Below are positions 12,101 through 21,647 of a stretch of DNA of 64,000 bases, in pieces. Source of the stretch: Bedellia somnulentella (lineage: Eukaryota; Arthropoda; Insecta; Lepidoptera; Bedelliidae); the NCBI GenBank assembly GCA_963576735.1, contig OY755178.1:8122001-8186000 (forward strand). Reading direction: 5' to 3'. The notes beneath the pieces were generated by a model. That model was not told where the DNA came from, did no database searches, and was given only the letters and a program-made list of their open reading frames with translations. Within the stretch, counting starts at the first letter, position 1, and every line of letters begins with the position of its first letter. A program made the translations under genes and the position numbers.

Positions 12101-14191
12101 TCAGTCGGAATCCTGTGACAGATATGGCCACTATGTCCGATTCAACTGATATAAGAGATTGGTGAGCACTTTGAGTATGTTTTGTGAATGGTTGATCAAG
12201 GTTCAAATAGACTTTGCCCGTAAATATTTTTTATAGCAATAATGTTTTGCTCACCAGTTTTAGAGCCCAATTATTGGTTGGGCTTGGTTTATTGTAGGCG
12301 TTAAGTCCTATTTTATACCCATAAGTTTTTAAGTATTGTTCTTGGGCTAAATCTGTTACAAAAGTTATATCTAATTATCCTCTTTTAAAAAATCTTATTA
12401 TATCTGTTTTACAAGGGTTGAAAATTTCGATCGAAGGTCTGGGGTCGATTTTTATGTTTCCTACAGTCTGAACCGCTTTAAAGATTTTCATGTTTGAAGT
12501 ATCATTAGATTTTATGTAGCCCTATATTTAAATATTATTATTATTTGCCCCTCAGGTGTGCAGTAGAATCTGGCTTTCCCTATAACCTCAAAGGACCGTT
12601 GAGCGAAAAAGAGCTATTAATAATGCGACAAATGTCTCCTATAGCTCATATACATAAAGTGAAGGCACCAACAGCTTTGTTACTAGGGAAGCATGATAAA
12701 AGGGTACCAAATACGCAAGGACTCGAATACAGTAGAAGACTCAGAGCAAATGGATGTATTACTAAGTAAGTTAACTGGGGTTACTATTATGTTATCGAAT
12801 AAAATAAATATTGTACGATGATTACTGGTCGGAAGGATGCGGTGACAGACCACTGGGTGGTGACAATGTTTTTACTTTCGCAAAACAACTATAGGGATGT
12901 TTGTTACTTGCTAACTTTACTTTTTATCAGCGAATTTATTTTGTGATTGTTGGAAGTTATATTATATCAAAAAGGGGACAAGTGCGAGTTGAACTCGCGT
13001 GAAGAGGGTTCCGTACGATGTTACCTATCATGTTTTTAGGGTTCCGTACGTCTGAATACGTGTGTGCCGTCCGTCGCTTACAGTCAATTATCTCCGAATC
13101 TATTAGACCAATTAAGTTGAAATTTGGTACCTACACATATCAATTCCTGTGACCCAAACACAGAGGTGTGACGTGAGCGGATGAAATCTGTATATGGGGG
13201 GTCATTTTTGGAGGGGAAGGGGAAAATTAAAAAAAGATTGAAAAAAAATACAGAAATTAGTTTTCTCCCTATAGATTATAGGAAAACCTATAAGAAGTCC
13301 ATGATATTAAAATAACATGGTAAATCACTCAATATCAACATCGTACGGAACCCTCTTCACGAGTTCAACTCGCACAAGTCCCCTTTTTTTAAATCTGACA
13401 CAAATTTGTTTGCGGTAACTAAAAAAAGTATGAATGGTTTTGATTTACCATGTTATTTTAATATCATGGACTTCTTATAGGTTTTCCTATAATCTATAAG
13501 GAGAAAACTAATTTCTGTATTTTTTCAAAATTTTAGGTTCAGTAGCTTCGGAGATAATGGGGGGGGGATGGTCAATTTTCGTCTATTTTCTTGAATAACT
13601 TGGAAACTATTTATTTTGAAATTACAAAAAAAATACATTTAATATGCCATATGACCTTTCATTTGATATGCCACACGATGCAGTTTTCAGATATTTTTTT
13701 TTAATTTTCCCCTTCTCCTCCAAAAATGACCCCCCATATACAGATTTCATCTGCTCACGTCTGTGTTTGGGTCACAGGAATTGATATGTGTACCAAATTT
13801 CAACTTAATCGGTCTAATAGATTCGGAGATAATTGACTGTAAGCGACGGACGGACAGACACACGAGTGATCCTATAAGGGTTCCGTTTTTGTATTCAGAC
13901 GTACGGAACCCTAAAAATTATTTATTGACTTATGTACTTTATTCATAACGTTTTATTTCGTTTCTATTAGTTAAACACTATCAACTTTTATTAAAAAAAT
14001 ATATCTTACAAGAGTCAGCAGGGCAGAACTTCCAATAATATAATTTAACAAGTACATTTTGCTAGTAAATTATTATTTGGGTTTATTTCAGGGTTTTCAT
14101 GTACGACGATAATCATTCCCTGTCATCCCTGCCTTCAGAAATGGATAATCTATTAAACAGTGTGAAATGGTTCCTGACTTACCTCGACTGA
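3146..14191 (+). CDS. APEH: Acylaminoacyl-peptidase (acylamino-acid-releasing enzyme), 14 exons
   Basis: Cytosolic serine peptidase of the prolyl oligopeptidase family (S9C) that removes N-acylated amino acids from blocked peptides. Exons: 3146-3160, 3843-4054, 4700-4866, 5609-5742, 6306-6443, 7590-7719, 8324-8463, 8795-8969, 9475-9593, 9939-10089, 10865-11005, 11864-12161, 12556-12765, 14092-14191. All junctions are GT-AG and phases agree through to TGA, giving 709 residues (human APEH has 732). The N-terminal two thirds form the beta-propeller; the C-terminal third is an alpha/beta hydrolase. The catalytic triad is visible: Ser566 in GGSHGG, Asp654 in LGKHDKRVP and His685 in DDNHSL; the oxyanion-side HGGPH box is in exon 11. 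The start is a 15-base exon (MSKTQ) ending in CAG/GTGAGT. The exon set matches the family along its length; only the tiny first exon is less certain. Introns carry many SINEs. Confidence 0.95.
3533..3798 (-). mobile_element. SINE-A, near full length
   Basis: Minus-oriented copy in APEH intron 1. The (ACAT)n tail and ATACTCACGGCCATAAATCC box are at low coordinates and the GCCGGCACTACACGGC head at high coordinates. It ends only about 45 bases before the exon 2 acceptor. Confidence 0.85.
4435..4665 (-). mobile_element. RTE LINE internal fragment
   Basis: Diverged piece of the RT C-terminal region in APEH intron 2, alignable with 35108-35350 (shared CATAAGCGTAGGAACAAGAA). Both element ends are missing. 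Confidence 0.75.
4911..4995 (-). repeat. SINE-A 3'-end fragment
   Basis: Begins with an ACATACATACAT tail, then ATCACGGCTATAAATCC and CCTCAGCCACAATTGGAAG. The rest of the SINE is absent. In APEH intron 3. Confidence 0.7.
5508..5574. repeat. Short copy of the tRNA-core foldback family
   Basis: TAAATAAAGGAAAGAAAAAT, then CTCGACA, a tRNA T-arm in reverse (GGCGGGATTCGAACCCGCC), then TGTCGAG. The flanks pair with each other. It is related to the long-armed element at 19531-19753 but keeps only the T-arm of the core. In APEH intron 3. Confidence 0.7.
6083..6178. repeat. Minisatellite, 24-bp unit x 4
   Basis: Four identical tandem units of 24 bases, each starting ACGTGTAACGAATACAAC, followed by a partial fifth. 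The array is in APEH intron 4. It produces a spurious minus-strand ORF with a repeated peptide. Confidence 0.95.
6555..6665 (-). repeat. SINE-B fragment
   Basis: Recognised by CTTCTGAACATCACGTGGC and CCCACGTTTTGCTTGGAC, the reverse complement of the SINE-B centre. Diverged and lacking both ends. In APEH intron 5. Confidence 0.6.
7301..7558 (-). mobile_element. SINE-A, full length, with target-site duplication
   Basis: Minus-oriented copy in APEH intron 5, flanked by the 9-bp direct repeat GAAATAATC at 7292-7300 and 7559-7567. It ends about 30 bases upstream of the exon 6 acceptor, so it sits in or next to the branch-point region. Confidence 0.88.
8985..9380. repeat. Cluster of repeat fragments in APEH intron 8
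   Basis: A tRNA-like B box (GGGTTCAAATCCCGAATCGG) lies about 30 bases after the exon 8 donor. It is followed by a diverged SINE-B start (CATGGAGAAACCACCATGGC, GACAGTGTGTTAGTGC) and a SINE-A tail piece near 9205-9260 (ACCCTAGAAGGGGTAGCCAG). None is complete. Confidence 0.6.
10517..10731 (+). mobile_element. SINE-A with target-site duplication
   Basis: Plus-oriented copy in APEH intron 10, from CCGTGTAGTGCTGGCTTAG to a (TATG)n tail. It is flanked by near-identical 10-mers AATTCCCAGT (10507-10516) and AATTCCAAGT (10732-10741). Confidence 0.88.
11054..11172. repeat. Foldback family copy with tRNA T-arm core
   Basis: The left arm matches the 19531 element (ACCTCATGTGGGGATTATT, AATAAAGGAAAGAAAAATTT). 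The core keeps a reverse T-arm (GCGGGGATCGAACCCGT). The right arm is shortened (CCTTTATTTATTAGT). In APEH intron 11. Confidence 0.7.
11727..11790 (+). repeat. RTE LINE 3'-end fragment
   Basis: Severely 5'-truncated plus copy: GGCGATCGATAGTCTCTGCC, CAATGGGA, GGCACGAGTATATGTATA and an (ATGT) tail. Confidence 0.8.
12969..13915. mobile_element. Large nested foldback (inverted-repeat) element
   Basis: Several arms pair in order. 12969-13020 pairs with 13341-13391 (GAAGAGGGTTCCGTACGATG in the left arm). 13030-13206 pairs with 13737-13915 (left arm has GGGTTCCGTACGTCTGAATA; both have CCCAAACACAG or its complement). The inner 13256-13335 pairs with 13437-13520 (CTATAGATTATAGGAAAACC). An unpaired insert lies around 13525-13720. 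No transposase frame is present, so this is a non-autonomous element, in APEH intron 13. The superfamily is not identified. Confidence 0.8.
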
Positions 14192-14380
14192 TTATTTGAT
14201 CAATGTTTGTGTCGGAATAGGCGCTATTATTGTTATGCGACGGTTTCTATTAATGAAGAATCAATGTAATTCCGTGTCGAATTATGATTAGGGAATTGAG
14301 AACTAATCTAGATATAGAAACGATCCGTAGATTACTTTACCAAAGATAGTTTTCGATCCGTTTTAGGATCTTACCATCAA

Positions 14381-14387
14381 ATAAATA
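14381..14387 (+). promoter_or_regulatory. Candidate APEH polyadenylation signal
   Basis: AATAAAT lies about 190 bases after the APEH stop codon. Another AATAAA-type signal lies near 14837. Which one is used cannot be told. Confidence 0.4.
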
Positions 14388-14979
14388 TAAAAAATCTTGC
14401 ATAGGAAAAAAAAATGTTTCAATTACATGTCAAAACCAGTTTTACCAAACCACGATCAAACCTTTTTTTGAAGTTTGGCTAAAGAGTAAAATTTTGATAA
14501 AATAAATTGTAGTTGAAGATTTTACTACATATATACTGCTGATTGAACCGTTTTCGATTAAAGATACGCTCTAAAGAAAAAGTTCACTTATGAAGAATTT
14601 ATAATGATTTGAATATCGGCTAGGTCATCTTATCTGTTTAACATTTATATATTTAGACTTTTATTATGTTCTATTTGGTTACCATAGTTTTCATCACTTC
14701 GTAAAATTATGATTACTATTACCTATTAACTCGTATGTGATAAATTTCTTTATTTGTTTACACTTTGTTATAGTAAATAGTTTTAGGAAGTGTGTATTGA
14801 GTATAATTTATTTTATTTAGTTTAATAAATACTGTTATGCAATAAAATTAACGTATTATTTCATATCAACTTTGTTCGAATTAATATTTTAAGATGTTTT
14901 AAATGCGTCTAACCAAAATAGGCATTACATATAAATATATCTTAAGTATTTACAAAATAACCGATATCCAATAACGCAC

Positions 14980-15060
14980 ATACATATATATATCACGGCT
15001 ATAAAACCCTAGAAGAGGTAGCCAGAGCGTTGAAATAAAATATTCCTCCGCACTTTTGCA
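14980..15060 (-). repeat. SINE-A 3'-end fragment
   Basis: ACATACAT tail, ATCACGGCTATAAAACCC, then AGAAGAGGTAGCCAGAGC. The remainder is lost. It lies between the APEH 3' end and the Helitron-like element. Confidence 0.65.
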
Positions 15061-15233
15061 GCACATCCAATCTTGAATCATCTAAGCCTCTTGGGTAAAG
15101 GGTGTTTTGATGTAACCCCAGTTTTAGGTAGCGATTAAACCTATCCGAGTCGACAACTCATATCGCAAAGTTTATACTACGTCAAAATGAAGGTTGGTAT
15201 ATACCAACCTTATATATATATTATACATATATA

Positions 15234-16183
15234 TCTATACTTATAATAAATCTGTAGAGAGGTCAATTCTGTACATGAAATATATTTTCAAAATAACTAT
15301 CAGGTGGTGATTAGGGATCGATACTGATGCCAAAAATGCAATCAGTAAAATTTTTGTCTGTCTGTCGGTTTGTATGTTCCTTATGGAAACAAAAACTACT
15401 CGACGGATTTTAACGAAACTTGGTACAATTATTCTCCATACTCCTGGGCAAGTTTTTGTATACTTTCCAGCAGAGTAGTAAAGGGGAATTTTGGGAAATT
15501 TTGGGAAAACGGGAGAAGTTACTAGATTTTTTAAGCTTCCGTCGCGTGTGTAGCCTTAATGGTTAAACTTACATAGAAATCATGTATGACGGAAATATTC
15601 TTCATAAAATTATCTAAAAAAAATCCTCAACAGTTTATGTCTATCTTTTACGGTTGACTCACAATAACACGTGTAATTCCTGATAGCTTAGCAGTTCGGA
15701 ACATTCTGATTATATTTGTTTACTCTTACGTTTTTAAACCTCTCACTCATCCCTAATTTGAAAAAGGTAACATTATTACCCATTCAATAAAAAAAGAATC
15801 ATAGAAATCGGTAGAGAAACACCGAAATTATACATAAAATAAGCCATCGCGCCCGTGACCAAAACCGAATCGTTACTAATTTACATATAACATACTAGAT
15901 GGCGCCAGTAGTTGCATCCTACAACACGTAATGATTTATTTTTTAGATTGTTATAAATACTTCATAGCGTTTTATTCCAAAATTTGCTATTAAACGGAAA
16001 TACTGAACCGTTCATTAAAGCGCATTAAAAATCACCAAACTACACTGTTTAGGGAGTGCTATAAATTTAATAAATTGAAAACATTGCGCTGAATTTCACA
16101 ATGCTTGAGCAGTGACTAAAGAAAGAAACCACAGATATTTAAAAAACAACGCTACCCGTGCGAAGCTGGGACGATCCACTAGT
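15234..16183 (+). mobile_element. Non-autonomous Helitron-like element
   Basis: It begins TCTATACTTATAATAAATC and ends GCTGGGACGATCCACTAGT, the TC...CTAGT ends expected of Helitrons. The interior resembles lepidopteran non-autonomous Helitrons (GTTTGTATGTTCCTTATGG, ACTCGACGGATTTTAACG). There are no terminal inverted repeats and no Rep/helicase frame. The exact ends are inferred from these motifs. Confidence 0.5.
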
Positions 16184-16204
16184 ATTTAAATAATATACAA
16201 ACAT

Positions 16205-16552
16205 ACATATACTCACGCCATTAGTTCCCATTGGGGTAGGCAGAGACTATTGATCGCCACTTCGCACGATCCTGACAAACCTCTCTAGCTTCGTTTACAT
16301 CCATCAATCTTTTCATACATGCTCTTTTATTCTTCGGACGCCAGCCTTTTTGAGCACACTCTCAATTTGGTCCAAGTGTGTTCTCCGTGGTCGTCCTCTA
16401 CTAACATTACCATCCACACTAGCTCTATAGATCCCTTTTACCAATTTTCTATCATCCATCCTCTCTATGTGCCCAAACCATCTCAACATTCCTTTTTCTA
16501 TCTTTCTTACAATATCATCTTTCACATCACACTTTTCACGAATAACACGTTA
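16205..16552 (-). mobile_element. RTE LINE, 5'-truncated 3' end
   Basis: Close relative of 34795-35140: ACTCACGCCATTAGTTCCC, TGTCAGGATCGTGCG in reverse, and a short RT C-terminal frame (16525-16313; LRWFGHIERMDDRKLVKG). It has an (ACAT) tail at the low end. The high end breaks into AT-rich simple sequence. Confidence 0.85.
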
Positions 16553-16559
16553 AAAAAAA

Positions 16560-16690
16560 TGATATGTTATATATGTTATATCGTTTAACAATACAATATA
16601 TATATATATATATATATTGTATTGTTAAACGATATATATACGATACGATATTATATTGTTAAACGATATATATAAATAAATATATAACAT
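16560..16690. repeat. AT microsatellite inside an inverted repeat
   Basis: A (TA)n run at about 16590-16614 is flanked by complementary arms (ATCGTTTAACAATACAATAT and its complement). A second ATTGTTAAACGATATATA follows. It can fold into a hairpin. Confidence 0.75.
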
Positions 16691-16756
16691 ATCTCGTATA
16701 ATCCAAACCCAACTTACATAATGGTTCAAATAAACGACGAAGTTTCAAGAAAAGGT

Positions 16757-17427
16757 AGGTAGTGCCTTTGTCCCCCACACGGTGCAGCCATGACGTGGCG
16801 TGGGGGCTCAGTAGCCTCGGGCTGGTCACCCGGGGTGAAGCCAATGCTCCAAGGGTCCGCTTCACTCCTCTGTTTTCAGAGTGAGTAGTAAGCGGACTGG
16901 GTGAGGAGAAAGCCTCGTTAAAAAATCAAGGGAACTCGTAACCCTGGCAGTCTCGCACTTCCAGGGCCGAGGGTCTTGCCGCGGCGTAGGCTTGACCGCG
17001 AGGAGTAAACCTCTATAAAAAATCGAAAGAGGAGTAAACCTTCCGCAAAAATCCGAGGATAAAACCTCGTTAAAAAATCGAGGTGGTGGGCTGCGACCGG
17101 CGGGTTGTAGTCTGCTACTCCGCAAGGAGAACCTCGCGGGTGTGGGCGTTTGGAACTTGTGGCCCAAACGCCTGCGGTGCTGAGGAAGCACAAGGAGGAG
17201 TGGGGGACTTTAAGCCCCCCGAGATGGGCTGCATTTTGCAGCAGGTGCGTGGAGTCTGTGGATGTTGCCTATGGTAAAGTCGCCAGGGACTCCACACATG
17301 TGTACCATAGGTGGCCACCGTGGGGTTATAGTCGGTAAGAGTCCGACATACCTTCGTCACCCCGCCGGGTGACGTCGGATCCATGAGGATTTCCCCACGA
17401 AAAAAAAAAAAAAGGTAGTGGCTTTGT
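16757..17427 (+). mobile_element. Non-LTR retrotransposon or derived SINE with poly(A) and target-site duplication
   Basis: A GC-rich body (16772-17398) ends in about 14 A's. It is bounded by AGGTAGTGCCTTTGT (16757-16771) and AGGTAGTGGCTTTGT (17413-17427), a 15-bp target-site duplication with one mismatch. The 3' part (CCACCGTGGGGTTATAGTC, GGTAAGAGTCCGACATACC) resembles 3' ends of lepidopteran R1-type LINEs, but no RT frame is present. It is either a strongly 5'-truncated LINE or a SINE using one. The open frames inside look like by-products of base composition. Confidence 0.65.
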
Positions 17428-17579
17428 GCTTCGCTCGGCTCATCTTGGCGGACAACCGTACCCCCAGGTACTAGCTCAAACTCAAATAAGTTTCCTACTA
17501 ATATTTTAAATCGTTTGCACAGGCCGTGGACTGCTGAATCGTAAATAAAATAAAACTTTAGAAATATTAACAACAACAT

Positions 17580-17690
17580 ACATACATATACTACCTACAT
17601 ACATATGAATACCTAAACGGGGTAGCCAGAGCTTTGGAATATGCAATTCCTCAGCCACTTTTGGAAGTTGAGTGGGGAAAATATATATTA
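17580..17690 (-). repeat. SINE-A 3'-half fragment
   Basis: Double (ACATAC) tail, GGGGTAGCCAGAGC and CCTCAGCCACTTTTGGAAG, then GAGTGGGGAAAA. The head is missing. Confidence 0.7.
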
Positions 17691-18221
17691 ACAACAACTT
17701 TGCAATAAATGCCATTATACCGATATTTGGGATTATAGCGGGTGAATTATGAATTGGCAAATTGTTAAACGATATTTGTCGATGTCTATAATTACAAAAA
17801 CATCAAAGCTGTACTTTAATCGTAAACTGGCTAATATTCAATACATCAGCTGGTTTTATTGGCTCCGGTAAAACAGTGAAATTACACGGTCCGTGATGAC
17901 CCTAATAACTGAGAAGTTAGGGAGCAGTACACCTGTCTGTGACATATGGCGTTTCACCGACTTTGTCACTAACGGATGATGTGAGCTTGTTTGTACAAAA
18001 CTTCAAGTTATGACAGGTTTTTATAGAAACCAAATAGAGGATTCAGCCGAAAACGCAGGCGTCCGAAGTGTTGACGAAATATAGTCGAATTAGACTGCAG
18101 CGCCCGAGGTTTGTCAGGATTACGCTAAGTCGCGATCGGCATTCAATAGACGTCATTATACTTGGTATTTAAATTAAATTCCTCCTTTAATGCTCACACA
18201 TAAGACGATTTCTTTTCTTCT
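17691..18221. other. Unassigned intergenic sequence
   Basis: No exon, RNA gene or repeat with definable ends was seen. Confidence 0.4.
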
Positions 18222-18472
18222 AACATACAAACATATACTCACGGCTATTAATCCCTAGAAGGGGCAGCCAGAACTAAGGAATTAAAAATTTCTCAGCCAC
18301 TTGGAAAGTTGAGTGGGGAAAAGATGGTAAAATAAAGGTTGTTGGCGATGGGTCTCCAACCGCATCGCCCAATAATCCCTTCAAAGCCCCTGTACCGTTA
18401 GTCGCCTCTTACGTACACCCACCCAAAGAAATGGGGTAGCGGTAGCGCTATTCTAACCCGTCACTACACAGC
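18222..18472 (-). mobile_element. SINE-A, near full length
   Basis: Runs from ACATACAAACATATACTCAC through GGGTCTCCAACCGCATCGCC to the head GTCACTACACAGC. Confidence 0.85.
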
Positions 18473-18559
18473 TGTGTATAATATTAATTAGCTAATTCTT
18501 TTAAGTGGTAATTTTATTGTTATTATCTTTTTTACCAATTACTTGTTTGATTACTCAAA

Positions 18560-18735
18560 TATTGTGGCGCGTAAGTAGGTCCTCTCTTACTTCCTTCGGT
18601 ACTTTTCGCGCGCTTTCCACCCTACGTCACGGCACCCCTGTACGTCATAGTCACGTGTCTTCACTGGGGCGTAACGTACCAGCCACGACACGCTCCCGTG
18701 GCCCCCTTGTTGCAATCCGGGTACTCGATTAGAGG
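18560..18735. other. GC-rich island of unknown nature
   Basis: Contains CTACGTCACGGCACCCC and GCCACGACACGCTCCCGTGG. It is far richer in GC than its surroundings and carries no recognisable protein. It may be a piece of a GC-rich retroelement like those at 38.6 and 46.2 kb. Confidence 0.3.
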
Positions 18736-19304
18736 TTCTAGAAAAAATATATTGTGTATACAGTATCGTACTTTCAATCCAAGTAGGAAAATGCCAGGGT
18801 GATATTGATTTATTCTTGTAAATAAAATAAAATTTACCGATATTTTACACAGATCAAGTATGGGTGCTAACTCCATTTCAATAACGTTAAATCTCAAAAT
18901 ATACACTTCTATTTTATGTTATCCTCAAACCCACAATAACATCGTTAAGTAAAACATGATCATTCCAAAGTCATTTTGAGAGTGAATCCCTCACAGAAAT
19001 TAATAAAGCGGAGAAAAGGTAAAAAAATATATTCATAAAATATAAATTAAAATTAATCAAAAATTGTTCGAACACAGCAAGATTTTTTTTATTATTTACT
19101 TTATATTATATTATATGTATATATTATAGGCTATTTATTAATATACTTTACAAAATCAATTTGGAAACAAAAACATTTAAAGTTTCTGATTTAAAAACTT
19201 ATAAAATATGGGATTACGTTTTTATGCAAATGGCTGTGATATTTCCTAAGGCGCTACTCCGGGACCGAAACGAAGGCAGCTGTACGTACTGTGTCAAAAA
19301 AATA

Positions 19305-19400
19305 TTAATTTATCATGGTTTTACGGTGAGAATAAACATCGTGAGGAAATCCACATGGCCTAGTTATACTTAGTATTTACTTAGGCCGCCCCCTATCACG
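19305..19400 (+). repeat. SINE-B fragment
   Basis: TTATCATGGTTTTACGGTGA, AACATCGTGAGGAAATCCAC, and CCCCCTATCACGTGAGTAC. The centre is deleted and the 3' end is missing. Confidence 0.7.
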
Positions 19401-19419
19401 TGAGTACATTACACACATT

Positions 19420-20125
19420 CATATACTCACGCCATTATTTCTGATCAGGATACGCAGAGATTATCGATCACCACTTTGTACGACCTCTTTATTATTATTA
19501 TTATTTATTTATTAAATCAGACAGCAAGGGTCTATTTGTTCATGAAAACCTCATGTGGGGATTATTACTAATAAATAAAGAATAAATAAAGGAAAGAAAA
19601 ATTTCGACACAGGTGGGCTCAATGGGAGAGCAACGGGGGCGCATACCCGAGGTCGCGGGTTCGATTCCCGCCTGTGTCGAAATTTTTCTTTCCTTTATTT
19701 ATTCTTTATTTATTAGTAATAATCCCCACATGAGGTTTTCATGAACAAATAGATTTAAACTCTACATTTTGGTCTAAAAGTGTCCTCCGTGGTCGTCCTC
19801 TACTCAAATTACCTTCCACTTTAGCTCTATAGAGCTCTTTCATCAATTTGCTGTCATCCATCTTCTCTATGTGCCCAAACCATCTTAACATTCCTTTTTC
19901 TATTTTTATTACAATATCATCTTTTACACCATACCTTTCAAGTATCACGATGTTTCTCATTCGATCACATAACCTAATATAGCAAAATTTGATGTGGGAC
20001 CTCATCTCTACTGCATTAACTCTACTCTCATGCTTCTTCTGCCACACCCAACGTTCGCTGCCAAACATAAGCGTAAGAACAAGAACAGCATTATGCACAG
20101 CCATCCGGGCCTTTTCAGACACTGA
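19420..20125 (-). mobile_element. RTE LINE fragment split by a foldback insertion
   Basis: The LINE 3' end lies at about 19420-19482 (ATACTCACGCCATTATTTC, ACTTTGTACGA). The RT C-terminal region resumes after the foldback element, with a frame from 20122 to 19739 (LRWFGHIEKMDDSKLMKE, SRVNAVEMRS). A TTATTATTATT-rich stretch lies between the LINE 3' end and the foldback element. The copy is 5'-truncated near 20125. Confidence 0.8.
19531..19753. mobile_element. Foldback element: tRNA-like core between 83-bp perfect inverted repeats
   Basis: Arms 19531-19613 and 19671-19753 are exact reverse complements over 83 bases. The 57-base centre plus the arm tips folds as a tRNA: acceptor GACACAG/CTGTGTC, D-arm GCTCAATGGGAGAGC, and T-arm GCGGGTTCGATTCCCGC with a canonical B box. 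The anticodon stem is imperfect, with an 8-base loop and no U33-type context, so a working tRNA is unlikely. It is inserted within an RTE copy. Related shorter copies lie at 5508, 11054 and 52890. Confidence 0.88.
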
Positions 20126-20943
20126 TTGACAGTGATGTGACCGTTTGAGTTTGAGTGAAATTTAATTACATCGATTCCGACATTTAGCGGAAGAAAATTG
20201 ATGACTAAGGTCGAGGTGTTTGCCCTTTCGATCTTTTGTTATTGTCGCAATAAAGAGCGTCGAACCAGCTTAAAACACAATCATTTTCGTGGTCTATCTT
20301 GCCAGTTTAATCCAAATATCGAACCCAAAAAGCTTAATTTAATATCAATAATATCCTTTTATCGTTTTCTGTATAATTTTTCTTTAACACTTTAACTGAC
20401 CCATGGCTATTTTACTTTCCCAGCACTAGATTTCCCATAATCATTTCCAGAAATCAAATAAATACACACTGGTGCATTATTTGTCATGCACGTACGTATC
20501 TAGAAAGCTTTTCAGTGCATTACATGTGATGCATGAGAGTATGCATGCATGCATATAAAGAGTTAACAACAAGGAAATATGTCTCTGGAAAGCAAAAGCC
20601 ATAGATTCGATCCTCGTATAAATGTGAATTTTAAGGACCCTAATATCATAACGTGCAGGACTTATGGAAATAACAAGAACTTATGAGTTCGAAGTGATTG
20701 ACTAGCACAAACAAATGACCCCTAACGTAGTTGAAGGGTAAAGGAGGCTATTTGTACTTTACCACTCCATTCGAAACATTGTAAACATGGGGCTGATTGA
20801 TTGAATGGATGTAATGGCGTTTTAATACCGCAAATGGAATTGGATTTAGTGTTGCAGTTAAGCATACACCGTGAAATTTCAAGCAAGTTGATGTGTTAGA
20901 ATACTTTTATTTAATTATATACCTTACATTTATGATATTCATA
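20126..20943. other. Unassigned intergenic sequence
   Basis: Nothing coding was seen. It includes a short GCATGCATGCATATA run near 20540. Confidence 0.4.
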
Positions 20944-21195
20944 TGCTGTGTAGTCTCGGCTTAGAATAGCACTAACCCGTTTCTTCCTGTGGCTGTTCGT
21001 AAGCGGCGGCTAAGGGTATTGGGGCTTTTTCAGTAATTTTTGGACGAAGCCGTTGGAGACCTAAAAACATTTTCTTTACAATCCTGAGGCTGAGGAATTA
21101 CTGATTCCGAAGCTTACGCTAGCTACCGCTACCTCTACCTAGCCACCTCTTCTAGGGATTTATAGCCATGAGTTTTTATATGTATGTATATACAC
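20944..21195 (+). mobile_element. SINE-A, full length, diverged
   Basis: Head GCTGTGTAGTCTCGGCTTAG, 3' box TCTTCTAGGGATTTATAGCC and an (ATGT) tail. Point changes and a CTACCTCTACC expansion precede the 3' box. Confidence 0.8.
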
Positions 21196-21647
21196 ATACA
21201 TATGTGTGAACATTTATCTTTGAGATCAACTAATCATACTCAAAGTTTACATAAAATTTTCCTGAAACATGTGGCAGAGTGATTAGATTTCCATAACGAG
21301 TAATTTTCATCACTACGCCTCGCAGTACCGCTTTGTAGGGAATGCATAACTCTCTTATTATTTTTAACCGGCTTCAAAAAAGGAGGAGCGCCTCAATTAG
21401 ACTGAATGTTGCTTTTTATGTATTTTACTTCGTAACTCTTGTTAATTTTTTTATTTGCTTTCGAAAGGTTATTCTAATTTGTTAACATAATTTTGAGATA
21501 ACAAAATAACTGTTAAACATATATTTAAATGTCGAAATTATAATTTTAAGACAATTTTTAAAGAAAATAATTAATGAGTATAATGTGACCGTCATTTATT
21601 ACGGATACGGGTTCCGGTAACTTAATATATGTACTTAGTTTAACTAA

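Noticed and set aside
16862..17579. Several overlapping ORFs on both strands
   Set aside because: They come from stop-poor GC-rich retroelement sequence and have no family features.
19611..19675. Functional tRNA gene
   Set aside because: Acceptor, D and T arms fold, but the anticodon stem is imperfect with an 8-base loop, and the sequence sits in a palindromic mobile element with degraded relatives.
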